This document shows, one piece after another, positions 1 through 9,906 of a stretch of 64,000 bases of DNA. The notes under the pieces were generated by a model, which saw only the letters and a program-made list of their open reading frames with translations, had not been told where the DNA came from and did not search any database. Origin of the DNA: Haemonchus contortus (Eukaryota > Nematoda > Chromadorea > Rhabditida > Trichostrongylidae); NCBI GenBank assembly GCA_000469685.2, contig LS997566.1:4115107-4179106 (forward strand), given 5' to 3'. Numbering within the stretch: position 1 is the first letter of the stretch; each line of letters begins with the position of its first letter. The translations under genes were made by a program, and so were the position numbers.

Positions 1-1127
1 TCCTCGAAAGGGCTAACAAAACCGGCTAGCCATCGCGCGCGGACTTCGCCAACCGGTTGACATTCTCCGTTCCTTGAACTCGGTTTCCCTACAAAGCTAT
101 CGAAAAAGCTTTCGTCTCGCGATTCAACTTATCTAGACTGACTTATGACATAAGGATAGGTAAAGATGATTTGAACACATAGTTTTTTTAGTTGAAATTG
201 CATTTAACCCATTGAAGCATTAATGAAAGGGTAGGTTCGTTGCGGGTAGAAACACACCTCTAATAACTGAAAAATGAATCAAGCCGCCTGATGAAGCACC
301 AAGCGAAAACAATCGTTTCCTACTGGTCTGTTTATTTATCTACCTATTTATCTAACAATGATATCTCCAGGATCTCCATGCTACTGAAAGAATTCATTAG
401 TAGTAGCATTCCTGAGCCAGTCATCAAAAAAATCTTCCTTGAAAGGCGTTCGCTTCTGATGCAGAGTCCAAAGTAGAAGCAATAGTGGACTCGTTTACAA
501 ATTGACAAATTACCAAAGATTCTCTTTGTTTCTTGAATAGTTTCACTCTCCAGTGGAGTAGTTTACGATTACTGGAACGTTTACTTCTTTGATATACGAT
601 TTCAGCGTAAGCCGTCGATCATATTTTCCCGAAACCGCAGCAGTTTTTGTGATGGCCAAGAAGAAGCCCATAGTAGCCCTTTCCGTCCTTTTTGCCGACT
701 CTTCCACTGCACATTGGCTGTTGCCCTCTACAACAAATTTGAGTACTGCAACTTTTGTTTACTTGGAGTTAAACCGGTGGGAATTTCTAAATGCATAGCG
801 CATCCAATAAGCAGCACATCACGAAGGGCTCTGCAGGTTTCCTTTTCTGGGTCTTGAGAGGAATTCCTGTTAGGAGCAGTGAGTTGACTCACTGCTGAAC
901 TTATCGGGACTAGCTACAGGCCTGGCTAGCGCACCCGACCTTAAGCCAGAGAAAACAAAGGCCCTCCGGAAGCGCTACTTCCTCTCTTCCATGGGAAAAG
1001 ATTCACAAAGTATCCTCGTAGATCAGCTTATAGAACAAGTAAAAATCAATCACAGACTTCACAAATTCATTCATTTTTTAAATAAATTCATTAAAAATTA
1101 TTACACTTCGCTAAGTGATAACCACGT
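1..1127. other. intergenic, no gene recognised
   Basis: Short open frames at 291-476 and 589-798 have no recognisable domain, signal peptide or splice context and look like chance. I see no RNA gene. The right end is the 3' flank of the first proline-rich gene. Confidence 0.5.
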
Positions 1128-1575
1128 TCAACCAATCGTAGCATAGGCAGGTTGAGCAGCTCCTGCAGGTGCAGGAACTATTGCTATATACATTGGTGCA
1201 GGTGCAGGAGGTGGAGGTGGGGGAGCTGGAGCTGGAGCTGCTGGAACCACTAATTGTGCTTGAACAACCGGTGGAGCTGGGCAACACTCTGGTTTAGGTG
1301 GAGGAGGAGGAGGTTTTGTTGTGGGACAAGGACACCTAAATGGGAAACTTGTTACTGATAAATGGTTCCTACAAAAATGTCCAGCAAGAAGTGAACATTG
1401 GCGTTTAAATAAATCATTCTCAAATTACAATACAGTGAAATCGATAGAACCAACTAATAGGAATTAGTGAAACCTACTGTTGACAGCCACACATTCCACC
1501 ACCAAATCCTAGAAGGTTCCATAGCCATGCTTCAGAGGTGGTTACCACTGATAGAAGAACTAGTGTGAGCCGCAT
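1128..1575 (-). CDS. secreted proline-rich protein, family member 1
   Basis: Two exons, 1478-1575 and 1128-1335, give 101 residues. Exon 1 encodes a signal peptide (start MRLTLVLLSVVTTSEA) followed by WLWNLLGFGGG and a CGC motif, and ends at a GTAGGT donor. Exon 2 starts after CATTTAG, completes a split glutamine codon, continues with CPCPTT and is then almost entirely Pro/Ala/Val, ending in PAYATIG. Signal-peptide exon, aromatic/Gly linker, CGC-x-CPC junction and phase-2 intron are shared with the five genes that follow, so this is a duplicated family. The product should be secreted, probably to extracellular matrix or cuticle. The N-terminal style resembles the Pro-rich leader of nematode ground-like proteins, but no ground-like domain is present. 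Function is unknown. Confidence 0.8.
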
Positions 1576-1790
1576 GAGGGGGTGAATGAAGTGTTTAGCC
1601 TGATCCCATTTTATAGCAGCACAGCCAGTTGTTGCTTCACAATGCCCCTGGTTTCACAATTGCAGTTTTCAAAGGTTTTATTTGATTCTCGAGTTCTTAG
1701 AAGGGCAACTGGTCATTAGCGAATCTCGGCAGGTGATATGCTGCTTCTGAGATGGTGCTACAGCAAAAAAACTCGATCCACATCGACGTC
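1576..1790 (-). promoter_or_regulatory. promoter of proline-rich gene 1
   Basis: Reading the minus strand upstream from the start codon, a TATAAA box lies at 1610-1615, a block resembling GCAATTGTGAAACC at about 1647-1660, a block AGCTAATGACCAGTTGCCCT-like at 1701-1720, and a further shared block near 1766-1785. The same order recurs at genes 2 to 4, which argues for conserved cis elements inherited with the gene duplications. Confidence 0.55.
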
Positions 1791-1979
1791 GAGACTGCGG
1801 CCGTCGACCAAATGTTCGATATTTTCTCCTTTTGAATGATACTCACTTGTTGATATTGATTATTGAATATTTATTGAAAAAAACAGAACAAACAGAGACA
1901 GAACAGGGTCACTTGTACGTATCGATTATTTGTTTATTTCTAAAAATCGTAAATATTCATCGCTATGTGATTACACCGT

Positions 1980-2444
1980 TCAACCTATCGTAGCGTACGA
2001 ATACGACGGTGCAGCAGCTTTCGGAGCAGCAGGAATTAACGCCAACGTGTATACAGGAGGTGGTGGAGGTGGAGGAGCAGTAGCCACGGGAACTACAGGA
2101 ATCACTAATTGTACCGTTTGTGTTGGAGCTGGGCAACAAACAGGCTTGGGAGGAGGAGGTTTTGGTGTCGTTGGGCATGGGCATCTAAAAAGGAACGTCA
2201 TTACTGTTCTACTTATCAATTAATCGCTGTAAATGGTTGTTTCAGGAATGTCCAATAAAGAATTGAACTATGATGTTCAAGGAAATCTATTTTAAACTAT
2301 TTGCAGTGAAAATCAATACAAACAATAAACAGAGAATTCTGAAACCTACGGTACACAGCCGCACTTATTTCCCAGACCGAAGAGGTCCCACCAAATTGCT
2401 TCAGATGTGGCCGCAATAGAGAGAAGAACTAAACAGACCAACAT
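1980..2444 (-). CDS. secreted proline-rich protein, family member 2
   Basis: Exons 2350-2444 and 1980-2184 encode 99 residues. Exon 1 gives a signal peptide starting MLVCLVLLSIAATSEA, then IWWDLFGLGNKCGC. The donor is GTAGGT and the acceptor TTTTTAG; the split codon is proline, followed by CPCPTTPKPPPP. The rest is Pro/Ala/Val-rich and ends in SYSYATIG, nearly the same tail as gene 1. A polyadenylation signal (AATAAA on the minus strand) sits near 1932-1937. Genes 1 and 2 are the closest pair of the cluster, with the same tail and similar length. No enzymatic or binding domain is visible; secretion is inferred from the leader. Confidence 0.8.
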
Positions 2445-2690
2445 ACCGGCATGAATGTACAGTCTGTTTTAGGCCCTTTTTAAAGCAACATAACCAGTTG
2501 TTACTTCACAATACCACAGGTTCCACGGATGCACGGGTTTTTCAATAGTTCTAATTGCTCCTCTGATAGATTTGAGACACTTATGGGATCCTTATCGGGG
2601 AAGCTGGTCGATAACTGACTCCATCAAAACGACAATGCTTTTGAAATGATGTCAACGAAAAGCTCGATGTACCCTACCGATGAAATCCTC
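2445..2690 (-). promoter_or_regulatory. promoter of proline-rich gene 2
   Basis: A TATA-like TTTAAAAA lies at 2477-2484 on the minus strand. Farther upstream are the shared CAGGTTCCAC-type block (2515-2525) and a diverged version of the AACTGGTC block at 2597-2616, in the same order as at gene 1. A further shared AAAAGCTCGATG-like block is at about 2655-2670. Confidence 0.5.
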
Positions 2691-2840
2691 CTCCCTAATG
2701 GATGGAGATCGCACTTGGAATAATATTTATAGATTCATATGTTTACAGATCGTTTACCAAATATTTATTACTTCAACTCAATAAAACCAGGTAACAATTA
2801 GTGTAAGGTAGAACAGGATATCGACACATGATCGCTACTG

Positions 2841-3387
2841 TCATCCAACATAAACACTGGGCGGAGCAGGGTAAGGCACTCCTCCGACTGGAGGAGCTGG
2901 CTGTGCAGAATACGACGGTGCCGCATGAGGAGCAACCATTTGGGGTGCAGGAGCTGCCACTATTCGAGGTGCAGGAGCAGCAACATATTGAGGTGGTGGA
3001 GCTGGAGCTGGTGGAGCTGCCATGACAGGGATGACTGCTATACGTGCTTCCGCTGGAGGTGCTCCTACAGGTTCCGGTGGAGGTGGAGGTGCAGGTGGAT
3101 GACAAGGCGGTATGACGGGAGCTGGTGGTATCGGCAGACAGGGGCAGCTGAAGCAAACATAATTGCTGGCGTATTTGGAGAGAGTTAGAAACTCCTTTGG
3201 AAAAGATGGATGTGAGACTAAATTGGAACTGTCTTCCAGAAAAAAAAAAATTTTGAAATGAATGGGGGAAAATCAGGAGCGGAACTTACGATGAACAGCC
3301 ACAGTTGTTTCCTCCCAATCCAAAAATTGACCAAAGCCAACCCTCAGTTGAGGCAATTGCAGATAGAAGAATTAAACTCAGCAGCAT
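2841..3387 (-). CDS. secreted proline-rich protein, family member 3
   Basis: Exons 3290-3387 and 2841-3147 encode 134 residues. Exon 1 encodes a signal peptide (MLLSLILLSAIASTEG), then WLWSIFGLGGNNCGC, and ends at GTAAGT. Exon 2 begins after GCTTCAG, completing a serine codon, then CPCLPIPPAP. The body is Pro/Ala-rich with short repeats of the form QYVAAPAPRIVAAPAPQMVA and ends in PSVYVG. A minus-strand AATAAA lies at 2763-2768, about 75 bases after the stop. Longer than members 1 and 2 through exon 2 only; exon 1 has exactly the same length (98 bases) as in members 1 and 4. Confidence 0.8.
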
Positions 3388-3620
3388 GTGGAGGGGGGAC
3401 GGAAAGATTAGCTCAAATCCATTTTATATTACCGTTTTTTATTAAGCCATGATACAGGTTCCACAATTGCTAGCAGTTCTTTTAACAGTTTCTCATCTGC
3501 GGGATACTCACGGACTCTTTATTAGGGCAACTGGTCGTTAGCTAATCCTCGTAAGCCGATTGGGAGACGCTATCAGTAAAAAGCTAAATACCCGTCAATG
3601 TCGAGAACCTTTGTCTGACG
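3388..3620 (-). promoter_or_regulatory. promoter of proline-rich gene 3
   Basis: TATA-like ATATAAAAT is at 3421-3430 on the minus strand. The CAGGTTCCACAATTGC block (plus-strand reading) lies at about 3452-3467 and the AGGGCAACTGGTCGTTAGC block at 3524-3543, almost identical to gene 1. A third block, AAAAAGCTAAATAC, is at about 3576-3592 and is nearly identical upstream of gene 4. Confidence 0.55.
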
Positions 3621-3763
3621 TTGTTTACAATGTTTTCACTGTCGAAATCATATTTATTCACTGATATCATTTAATGATCATTCATTGAGATAACGTACAG
3701 TAACAGGTAGTAAATATTTAAATGAGTTGTAGCATTATAAATAAACATTTCTACATGAACATT

Positions 3764-4466
3764 TCACTTTCGAGGGGCAGTAACATATCCACCGGCTGCT
3801 TGTGGCGCTGATGCTACTACAGGAGAAGCAGGCACAGCATAAGATTGTACTGCTGGAGCCGGCGCAATCACTGGAGCTGCCGGAGGTACAGAATAAGTAC
3901 TCTGTGCTGCAGGAGCTGGTGCAACTACTGGAGCTGCTGGCGGTGCAGCATATGTACCTGCAGGAGCTGCAACTGCTGGACCTGCAGGAGCTGGAACCTG
4001 GATCACGGGAAGTACGTAGCGTGTTTCGCCTGCTCCTCCTCTCGGAGCACAAGGATCAGCAGTCGGACAGGGTGGAGGCGGAGGAGGAGGTGGAGGAGGT
4101 GCTGGTTTTGGAGCACAGGGATCTGGTCCACATGATGGCATTGGAGGAGGTGGTGGTATTGGAAGACAAGGACTAGCTCCACATGGTGGTGACAGCGAAG
4201 GAAGTGATGGTAATTTTAGTGGTGGTAATGTTGGCAATGATGGCATGCAAGGGCATCTGAATAAAAACGCCATTACTGGCCGTAGTCGTCGACAAATGAA
4301 CTACTACTAGTCTATTAAAACTCCTTTTTTGAAAAAAAAAAAACTTCAAAGAAAATAAGAGAACCTACGGATTACAACCACATCCTGATCCTCCTCCACC
4401 AAAAAGGTTGAAAAGGAATGCCTCAGAGGAAGCAAGGGCAGACAGAAGTATTAAGATGGGCAGCAT
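3764..4466 (-). CDS. secreted proline-rich protein, family member 4
   Basis: Exons 4369-4466 and 3764-4256 encode 196 residues, the longest of the family. The leader starts MLPILILLSALASSEA and is followed by FLFNLFGGGGSGCGC. The donor is GTAGGT, the acceptor TTATTCAG, and the split codon is proline before CPCMPSLP. The first half of exon 2 has proline runs with spaced cysteines (CGPDPCAPKP, CPTADPCAPR). The second half holds three repeats of about 19 residues anchored on tyrosine (TYAAPPAAPVVAPAP, TYSVPPAAPVIAPAP, SYAVPASPVVASAP) and ends GGYVTAPRK. The pattern suggests a structural extracellular protein; regularly spaced tyrosines and prolines could be cross-linked or hydroxylated, which is inference. 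Confidence 0.82.
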
Positions 4467-4700
4467 TTGGGGATGGATGACGAAGGGAAAGGGCTTAAAG
4501 CCTTTTTATAGCAATACGACCCGTTTTTGTTTCACGATGCTTCAGGTTCCACCCTAAGAAGCTTTTTTAAAGGATTTTTTTGGCTCGAAACGCTAACTGG
4601 CTTTTTTATCAAGGCATCTGATAGAAAGCTGATCCCTTTCAGACGATTCGTGATTTTGCCGAAACAAAAAGCTAAATACGAATCAACGTTTACCTCCCTG
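4467..4700 (-). promoter_or_regulatory. promoter of proline-rich gene 4
   Basis: A CTATAAAAA box lies near 4503-4511 on the minus strand, the CAGGTTCCACC block at about 4540-4552, a diverged AACTGG block near 4590-4600 and the AAAAAGCTAAATACGAATCAACG block at about 4668-4690. The last is nearly the same as upstream of gene 3. Confidence 0.5.
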
Positions 4701-5174
4701 CCTGATGTACTGAATGTTTTCGCCCTTTTGGTACGATATTGATGTTGACGTGCCCCATCGACTCATCTCGACGGCGCCCGTTCTGATTCTCCCCATTTTC
4801 TGACGTCAACGTGATATCGTCCAACTCACAGACTAGGACAGTTGTTATGTTGGATGCTGGAGAGGTTCGGGCTTGGCCAGACTGGGCCAGTTTCGGTCCA
4901 GCCCTTAATCTCAGATCATGTGTTCAGTGTGGGGGTGCCTTTTTACACTATCCCATCTTCGCCGAAAAAGAAAAAGCGTAATAATTGGACTAGTTAGATG
5001 GTCCTCTCTCTATGATTCACTGATCCTTAAGTCAGATAAATTCCAACATTTGGAAAAAACTAGTCAAAAAGTGCACCCTTCAGACAACAGGGTAGACGTT
5101 GAGTGCCTTTAAAAATTGGGCTGGGTCGAGTTCAGATAATGGAGTATAGCGTTTCTATAAATGAGTTATAAGTA
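4701..5174. other. intergenic, nothing recognised
   Basis: Upstream flank of gene 4 followed by unassigned sequence. The small open frame at 4918-5112 shows no domain or exon signals. Confidence 0.4.
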
Positions 5175-5440
5175 TGTGTATGGCGGAGGTAGCGTAGCAT
5201 GGCAAGTTGCACACCAATACCCACGGATGGTCCAACGATCGACCACTGGATCGATACTCGCCCATGCCAGCCAAGCCTTCCATCTCTTCGGAGCCGGTTA
5301 TTTGGCATTTCTAGAGGGTATCATGACTGACCTGTACATAGCCGGCCTCTGCAAGTCACTGTATAGGCCTCATACACATTCAATCAGCCACTACCATTCT
5401 TGATGGAAGTCGAATGCGGAGCGGCAACTCATGCATCGCG
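5175..5440 (+). mobile_element. tRNA-derived SINE copy
   Basis: This stretch shares a colinear set of words with copies at 11.5, 18.4, 42.0 and 54.5 kb: GGATCGATACTCGCCCA, CCAAGCCTTCCATC, a TGACCTGTACAT segment, AAGTCACTGTATAGGCC and a 3' GATGGAAGTCGAATGCGG. It ends near a short A run followed by AGACTTTACT, which also follows the copy at 18.4 kb. The better preserved copy at 7.4 kb has clear pol III boxes, which is why I call the family tRNA-derived. Confidence 0.55.
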
Positions 5441-6304
5441 GCCTAATAACGGCACTGATTAATAAAAAAAAAGACTTTACTTTTTACGTGACTGGGGAAG
5501 GGTAAGCAGAGGGAAGGATCTGTTTTCTGTCTTCTATCTTATTAGTACCACTAACTGCACTTCCAATTCGATAACTGCCAATCGGAGCGCCCACCCTAAT
5601 CTTTCTCTCGTTCTGAAGAGACTTTCACAGTGTACTAGATGCAGATGCTCCTATTCTTCACCCGAAGCCACCAACGGTCACACATCGTCCTGCAGTTGAC
5701 CAGCTACACTTTTCATTGTTATACGTGAAAATAGCCACAATTAGGCAGTGAGAAGTCAGGTTGTTGTCCCTGACCGACTCCAAGTTCTCGTCCTTCTTCT
5801 GAACATTATTCCACGAGCTAGGGATGAAAAGCAGGTCAAGTTGCAATCTTACCAATATTGTTTCGAAAAGACAGCAGTTTCTAATCGACAACAATTAGTT
5901 TACCCAGATTTGGGTAAAACTGAACCCATCGTTCTTATGGATGGAGACCCTAACTAGACGCATAAATTCTTGCCGACATTTGACCTGAAAAGTTGCCTTC
6001 GCAACAGCATTTATTTCACAGCCACTAACAAATTTTATTTTGAGCTGTTTTTCGAACTTTCAAGGGTTTCATACTCGAGTAGAAGATCGATTCCTGAAAA
6101 CTAAGAAATAGCTTAGCAAGAACGATCAGTCGCCATTTTTGAGACCTTCGATAAAACGTTTTAGGGAAGACTGATTGTGAGACCTAATGATAAACCTGGA
6201 AAAAGGCCTGCTTCTACTCAAACATTTCAGAAACAAACAATTTATTCTTATTAATTTCAACAATATCAAAATATACACACAAATAAGCTTTTTGAGGTGT
6301 TGTG
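5441..6304. other. intergenic, nothing recognised
   Basis: Open frames at 5658-5894 and 5748-5957 overlap on opposite strands and have no recognisable features. The right end is the 3' flank of proline-rich gene 5. Confidence 0.4.
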
Positions 6305-6943
6305 TCAAATCCCGGGTAAGACGTAACCTTCGTTAGCCATAGAAGCTGCAGGTACAGTAAGAGAAGCTGAAGGGACTTTGCTGATTGGAGCCGAAACGGC
6401 TTCAGGGACTGCATAACTTGCAGGTGGAGCAGCCACTGGGCCTCTGTAGGCTGAAGCCGGAAGAACTTCAGGAGCTGGATAGCTCACAGGTGGTGGATGA
6501 ACTGCAGCTCCTTGAGGTGCTATAGCAGGAGCAGGTTCTGGAACTCGATAGCTAACAGATGGTAGAGCTTCAGGAGCCGGATACGGAGCAGGAGCAAGAG
6601 CAGGAGCGGGAGCAGGAGGAGCCACAGGCAGTAGGTAGATAACGGACGGTACAGACGGTGACGCAGACTGTGCTGCTGCTTCAGGTGCACAAGCTGGTTT
6701 CGGTGGTGGTGGAGGAGGCGGAGGAGGACGAGGAGGTTCGCAAGCTGGCCTAGGAGGACACAGCAAAGCTGGGCTTCTGAAATGATCTTACTTAGTTTTC
6801 AAATTCCAAAACCAAAGTGAATTAGTGTAGAATAAACAATGCACTCACGGGCAACAACAACAATGCTGCTGTTGTGGGAAAAGGAAGGAGAGGAAGGAAT
6901 TCACTGGGCTAGCCAAAGAAATTAGAACTATTAGAAACAGCAT
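6305..6943 (-). CDS. secreted proline-rich protein, family member 5
   Basis: Exons 6849-6943 and 6305-6776 encode 188 residues. The leader (MLFLIVLISLASPVNS) is followed by FLSFLFPQQQHCCCC, so the Gly-rich linker is replaced by glutamines and the CGC by four cysteines. Donor GTGAGT, acceptor CATTTCAG, same phase-2 position; the split codon is proline. Exon 2 starts SPALLCPPRPACEPPRPP, then a nine-proline run, then tyrosine-anchored Pro/Ala repeats (SYRVPEPAPAIAP, SYPAPEVLPAS, SYAVPEAVSAP), ending GYVLPGI. A minus-strand AATAAA lies near 6240-6245 and a TATAAAA box at about 6978-6985. Gene structure places it in the family, but its leader and promoter are more diverged than those of members 1 to 4. 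Confidence 0.78.
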
Positions 6944-7391
6944 GCCAAATATTGGTGTTAATGAGCGTTCCAATCTCCTTTTATATGGGAAGGGTAATTT
7001 TGTCCTTTCTTCACCCACCTACGTCTTCAAAAAAATGTTTTCGCTATTACCAAAAAACTATATCAGAACAAGGACGTACTGTACTGTAACGGTTACGATC
7101 CAATGGTGATTCTCTGTGGGATGAAGATAGGTCGCACGTTTTCCAATAATGCGAGACTATCAATTTCAGTGGGAAATCTCTTCGATGCATTTGCATACGT
7201 AGCCTTGGAATAAAGTGGGAAGACAAATTTCCGCTGCACGTACAAGAGCAGACTTCAAGGACGTATCCCACACAACGAATCGACAATATCGTAAAACTAC
7301 ATTGGGGCGAAGTTGTAAGTGAACGGTACCGAGGTTTAGTCTCGCATTGTTGCCGAAATTTATATTTTTCTTTATTTATTGTTTATTGCTA
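6944..7391. other. upstream region of proline-rich gene 5
   Basis: Holds the TATA box near 6980 and no other block shared with genes 1 to 4 that I could find. The open frame at 7047-7286 has no recognisable features. Confidence 0.4.
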
Positions 7392-7545
7392 GGGTGCAGG
7401 TGGTTTAATGGCAAGTGGCGCACTATCACACACGCATGGTCACAGGTTCGAGACCCAGATCGGTATGCGCCTTGGCCAACCAAGCCCTCGATCCCTTTGG
7501 GTTGGCTTACTGCTACCAAAAAAACTGATCGACTTGGGTAAATAG
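7392..7545 (+). mobile_element. SINE with intact pol III promoter boxes
   Basis: Contains TGGTTTAATGG (about 7401-7411), a good A-box match, and about 40 bases later GGTTCGAGACC, a perfect B-box match. Downstream are words shared with the other copies: CAACCAAGCCCTCGATCCCTTTGGG. The spacing fits a tRNA-derived head. The body stops near 7545, so this is a 3'-truncated copy. Confidence 0.6.
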
Positions 7546-9171
7546 ACTTCTCAGGAGTAGACCTCAAACTAATCTCAAACAGCATAAAAATTCGGCGCTA
7601 TTAAGCGTGTGGTGTAGTGTCTAATGGTGCCTTGCCACAAGTATGCTCACACGATCTAAGCCCGGCAGGGTCTCAAAAAAGTCTAATCATCGCTAGGCAT
7701 AACTTCGTCTTCCCATCTCCAACTTTTTGGATGGGTAGTTATAAACAGCAGGAAACCTAGAAAAATCAGCATCATATTTTTATACTTCTCCCAATTCATC
7801 ATGCGCGAGTTTGAAAAGGGACTGGGTAGGACACCTCTGTCTTTGCAACCTAGTCCTCTCTGCAGTGCCTTCGGTAGAAAATCGCTTGGCGCGCCCAACA
7901 CTGGAGCTCTCCTGGCAGCAGTCAGATTTTTAAATTAGCTGCTTAAACTTTAAGGCACTTTTCCGAGTTTCTTTTGGCTTGAAAGAGCTACACTTGCTTC
8001 CTAGGCACGATAAATTTGTTCCCACTGGGAGATCTGTTTATCCTGTTGAGCCTTGTGAATCATATGCATAGGTGCAACATTTCCAAATCCTTGTTTTCAA
8101 AGATATCTCCCCCAAATGAGCCTTTGTTTTGATTGGTCTCTAACGGTTTCATCACCATTCTAACTGAGAAACCGGTTTTGTTATCAACACTGACAAACTT
8201 GCAACGGACGATCCATAACTCTTGCAAAAAAGTACTCTAGAAAGTTAATAATGTAAGGAAGAGAATATAAGAACTAGGGAAGTGACTGTTATAAAATGAA
8301 TCCCTTTTAAATCCCAAAGAGCTTTTTCATCTGCACGTCAGCATTTCGAAGAAGGTTTGTTCCATTAAGGGGCGTTTCTAGCGAGCACTTACCACCTGGT
8401 TCTCCGTTTTTAAACCTCTTTTTAATCTTTGGTGAGGCCGCATACCCTAGCGAACTTTTTGACACACTTCAGATCATTCATCCACAATTTTGATAAACGA
8501 CGAAGTGTACTTTACAGTTGGTGCTAAAGAGGAAGCTGTTATTTGTCTGGTCGATCTGCCGTCAAACTGTGTCGCTGCCACTCTACGCTACCCATCAGGG
8601 TTACTACGCCTTTACTCACTGTTTGGGAGCAACGAGAAATGCGATCCGAAAATAGTAATACTCGTAACGAGACCTCCTAGGAATTGACTCCCACACAGGT
8701 TCCATAGAAATGGTGGTGTATTTAGATCTGCTCCCCGACAGAACAATAATTGCTGGGATGTCACTTACTCCGTAGGACCGCTTTCACTACTCACAATTTT
8801 GCAACTAAATCAGCTACTTTCGGGACCTAGTGCATGAACAAGGGCGCATGTTTTTTCCTACTGCGAACTACCGCTTATTACCTACTGAAAATGCACTTAA
8901 CTGCTTCAATCTGAGGATTGAAGGCTGCCTTACAACCACTCTACATCGTCATTTTGATTGCTGCTGTTCTGAAGCAGCTTTACAATGTCCATGTCATACC
9001 GGCTCATCGCCATGTCCGATAGCAAGGGGTAAAAATCCCACTTACTGTTGTCCATGCCGAACCGCCGTCCTGAGAGTGTTCTATTAGGCCTATAGAATGG
9101 TGATAGAGGATACCAGGGACATCAAAAGCTAGGCGAAGCGGCTGGGCAAAGGCCAAAAAGTGCTATGGAAC
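7546..9171. other. intergenic, nothing recognised
   Basis: No exon chain, RNA gene or repeat could be supported. Open frames at 7683-7901, 8490-8687 and 8830-9087 lack domains. The segment 7610-7680 has a weak tRNA-like look but no convincing B box. Confidence 0.35.
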
Positions 9172-9906
9172 AATAAAGAACTTATCCGCCCTATGCTAGA
9201 GTATGGCACTGTTATTTTCTATCCGCATAATAAAAAGGCTATCTCGAGATTGGAAACCATCCAAAATAGTTTTACTAGAAAGATATTAATTCGCGCTCTA
9301 GGTTTCAACTATAACGCTATACCCAGAGGGATTGTAAGGAACAAAATGCTCGGCTTGGAGTCGCTGCAATGTAGAAGGAAAAAATTTGATCTCGTGACAG
9401 CATTTAAAATTATTACAGGCAGATTGTCATTGGATACGCGAACTTTCTTCACCTTACTCCCGTCAACAACAAGAGGGGGCCGACTTAAACCTTCGCTCCC
9501 CAAGGCCAGGTCCTCCATTAGAAATAAGTTCTTCACACTTCGGGCCTTCTCAGAGTTCTCTAGATTTTGCAAAAAGTATCCCTTGGCAAACACCACTGCT
9601 CAACTGAAGAGGAACCTGAACAAGTACTACGCTTGAGGTCTCACTTATAATGTATTCGTATAACTATTCTTTCTACGCACTCGGTTAGGCGACGTCTTTT
9701 TGGAAGGTTGGTCACCTAATATGCAGTTTCTTTTATTCTTATTATTAAACTACTAATTCATTCCTTGTTCGCTTGGAATTTCCATATGTTTGTGAAATCC
9801 TCATGTTTGTTGTTTTTTTGTTCTAACGCAGTCCATTATTTGGTACTTGCTACCTCCATGTGCTTATGCGCATGCAATAAATCTAAATCTAAATCTAAAT
9901 CTAAAG
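9172..9906 (+). mobile_element. 5'-truncated CR1/L2-like non-LTR retrotransposon
   Basis: The reading frame 9172-9636 encodes the C-terminus of a CR1/L2/Jockey-type ORF2: an IRPMLEYGTVIFYPHN block, then ISRLETIQNSFTRKIL, then a weakly conserved tail that ends NLNKYYA. That is the region after the reverse-transcriptase thumb in these elements. About 230 bases of 3' UTR follow and end in a short tandem repeat (TAAATC-type, 9885-9905) in place of poly(A), as is usual for this clade. The 5' boundary near 9172 is abrupt, consistent with truncation at insertion. The frame is intact over 150 codons, so the insertion is fairly young. Confidence 0.75.

Noticed and set aside
1963..3156. Ser/Thr/Cys-rich and Gly-rich open frames on both strands across the proline-rich genes.
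   Set aside because: They are other-frame readings of GC-rich proline codons and lack leaders and splice signals.
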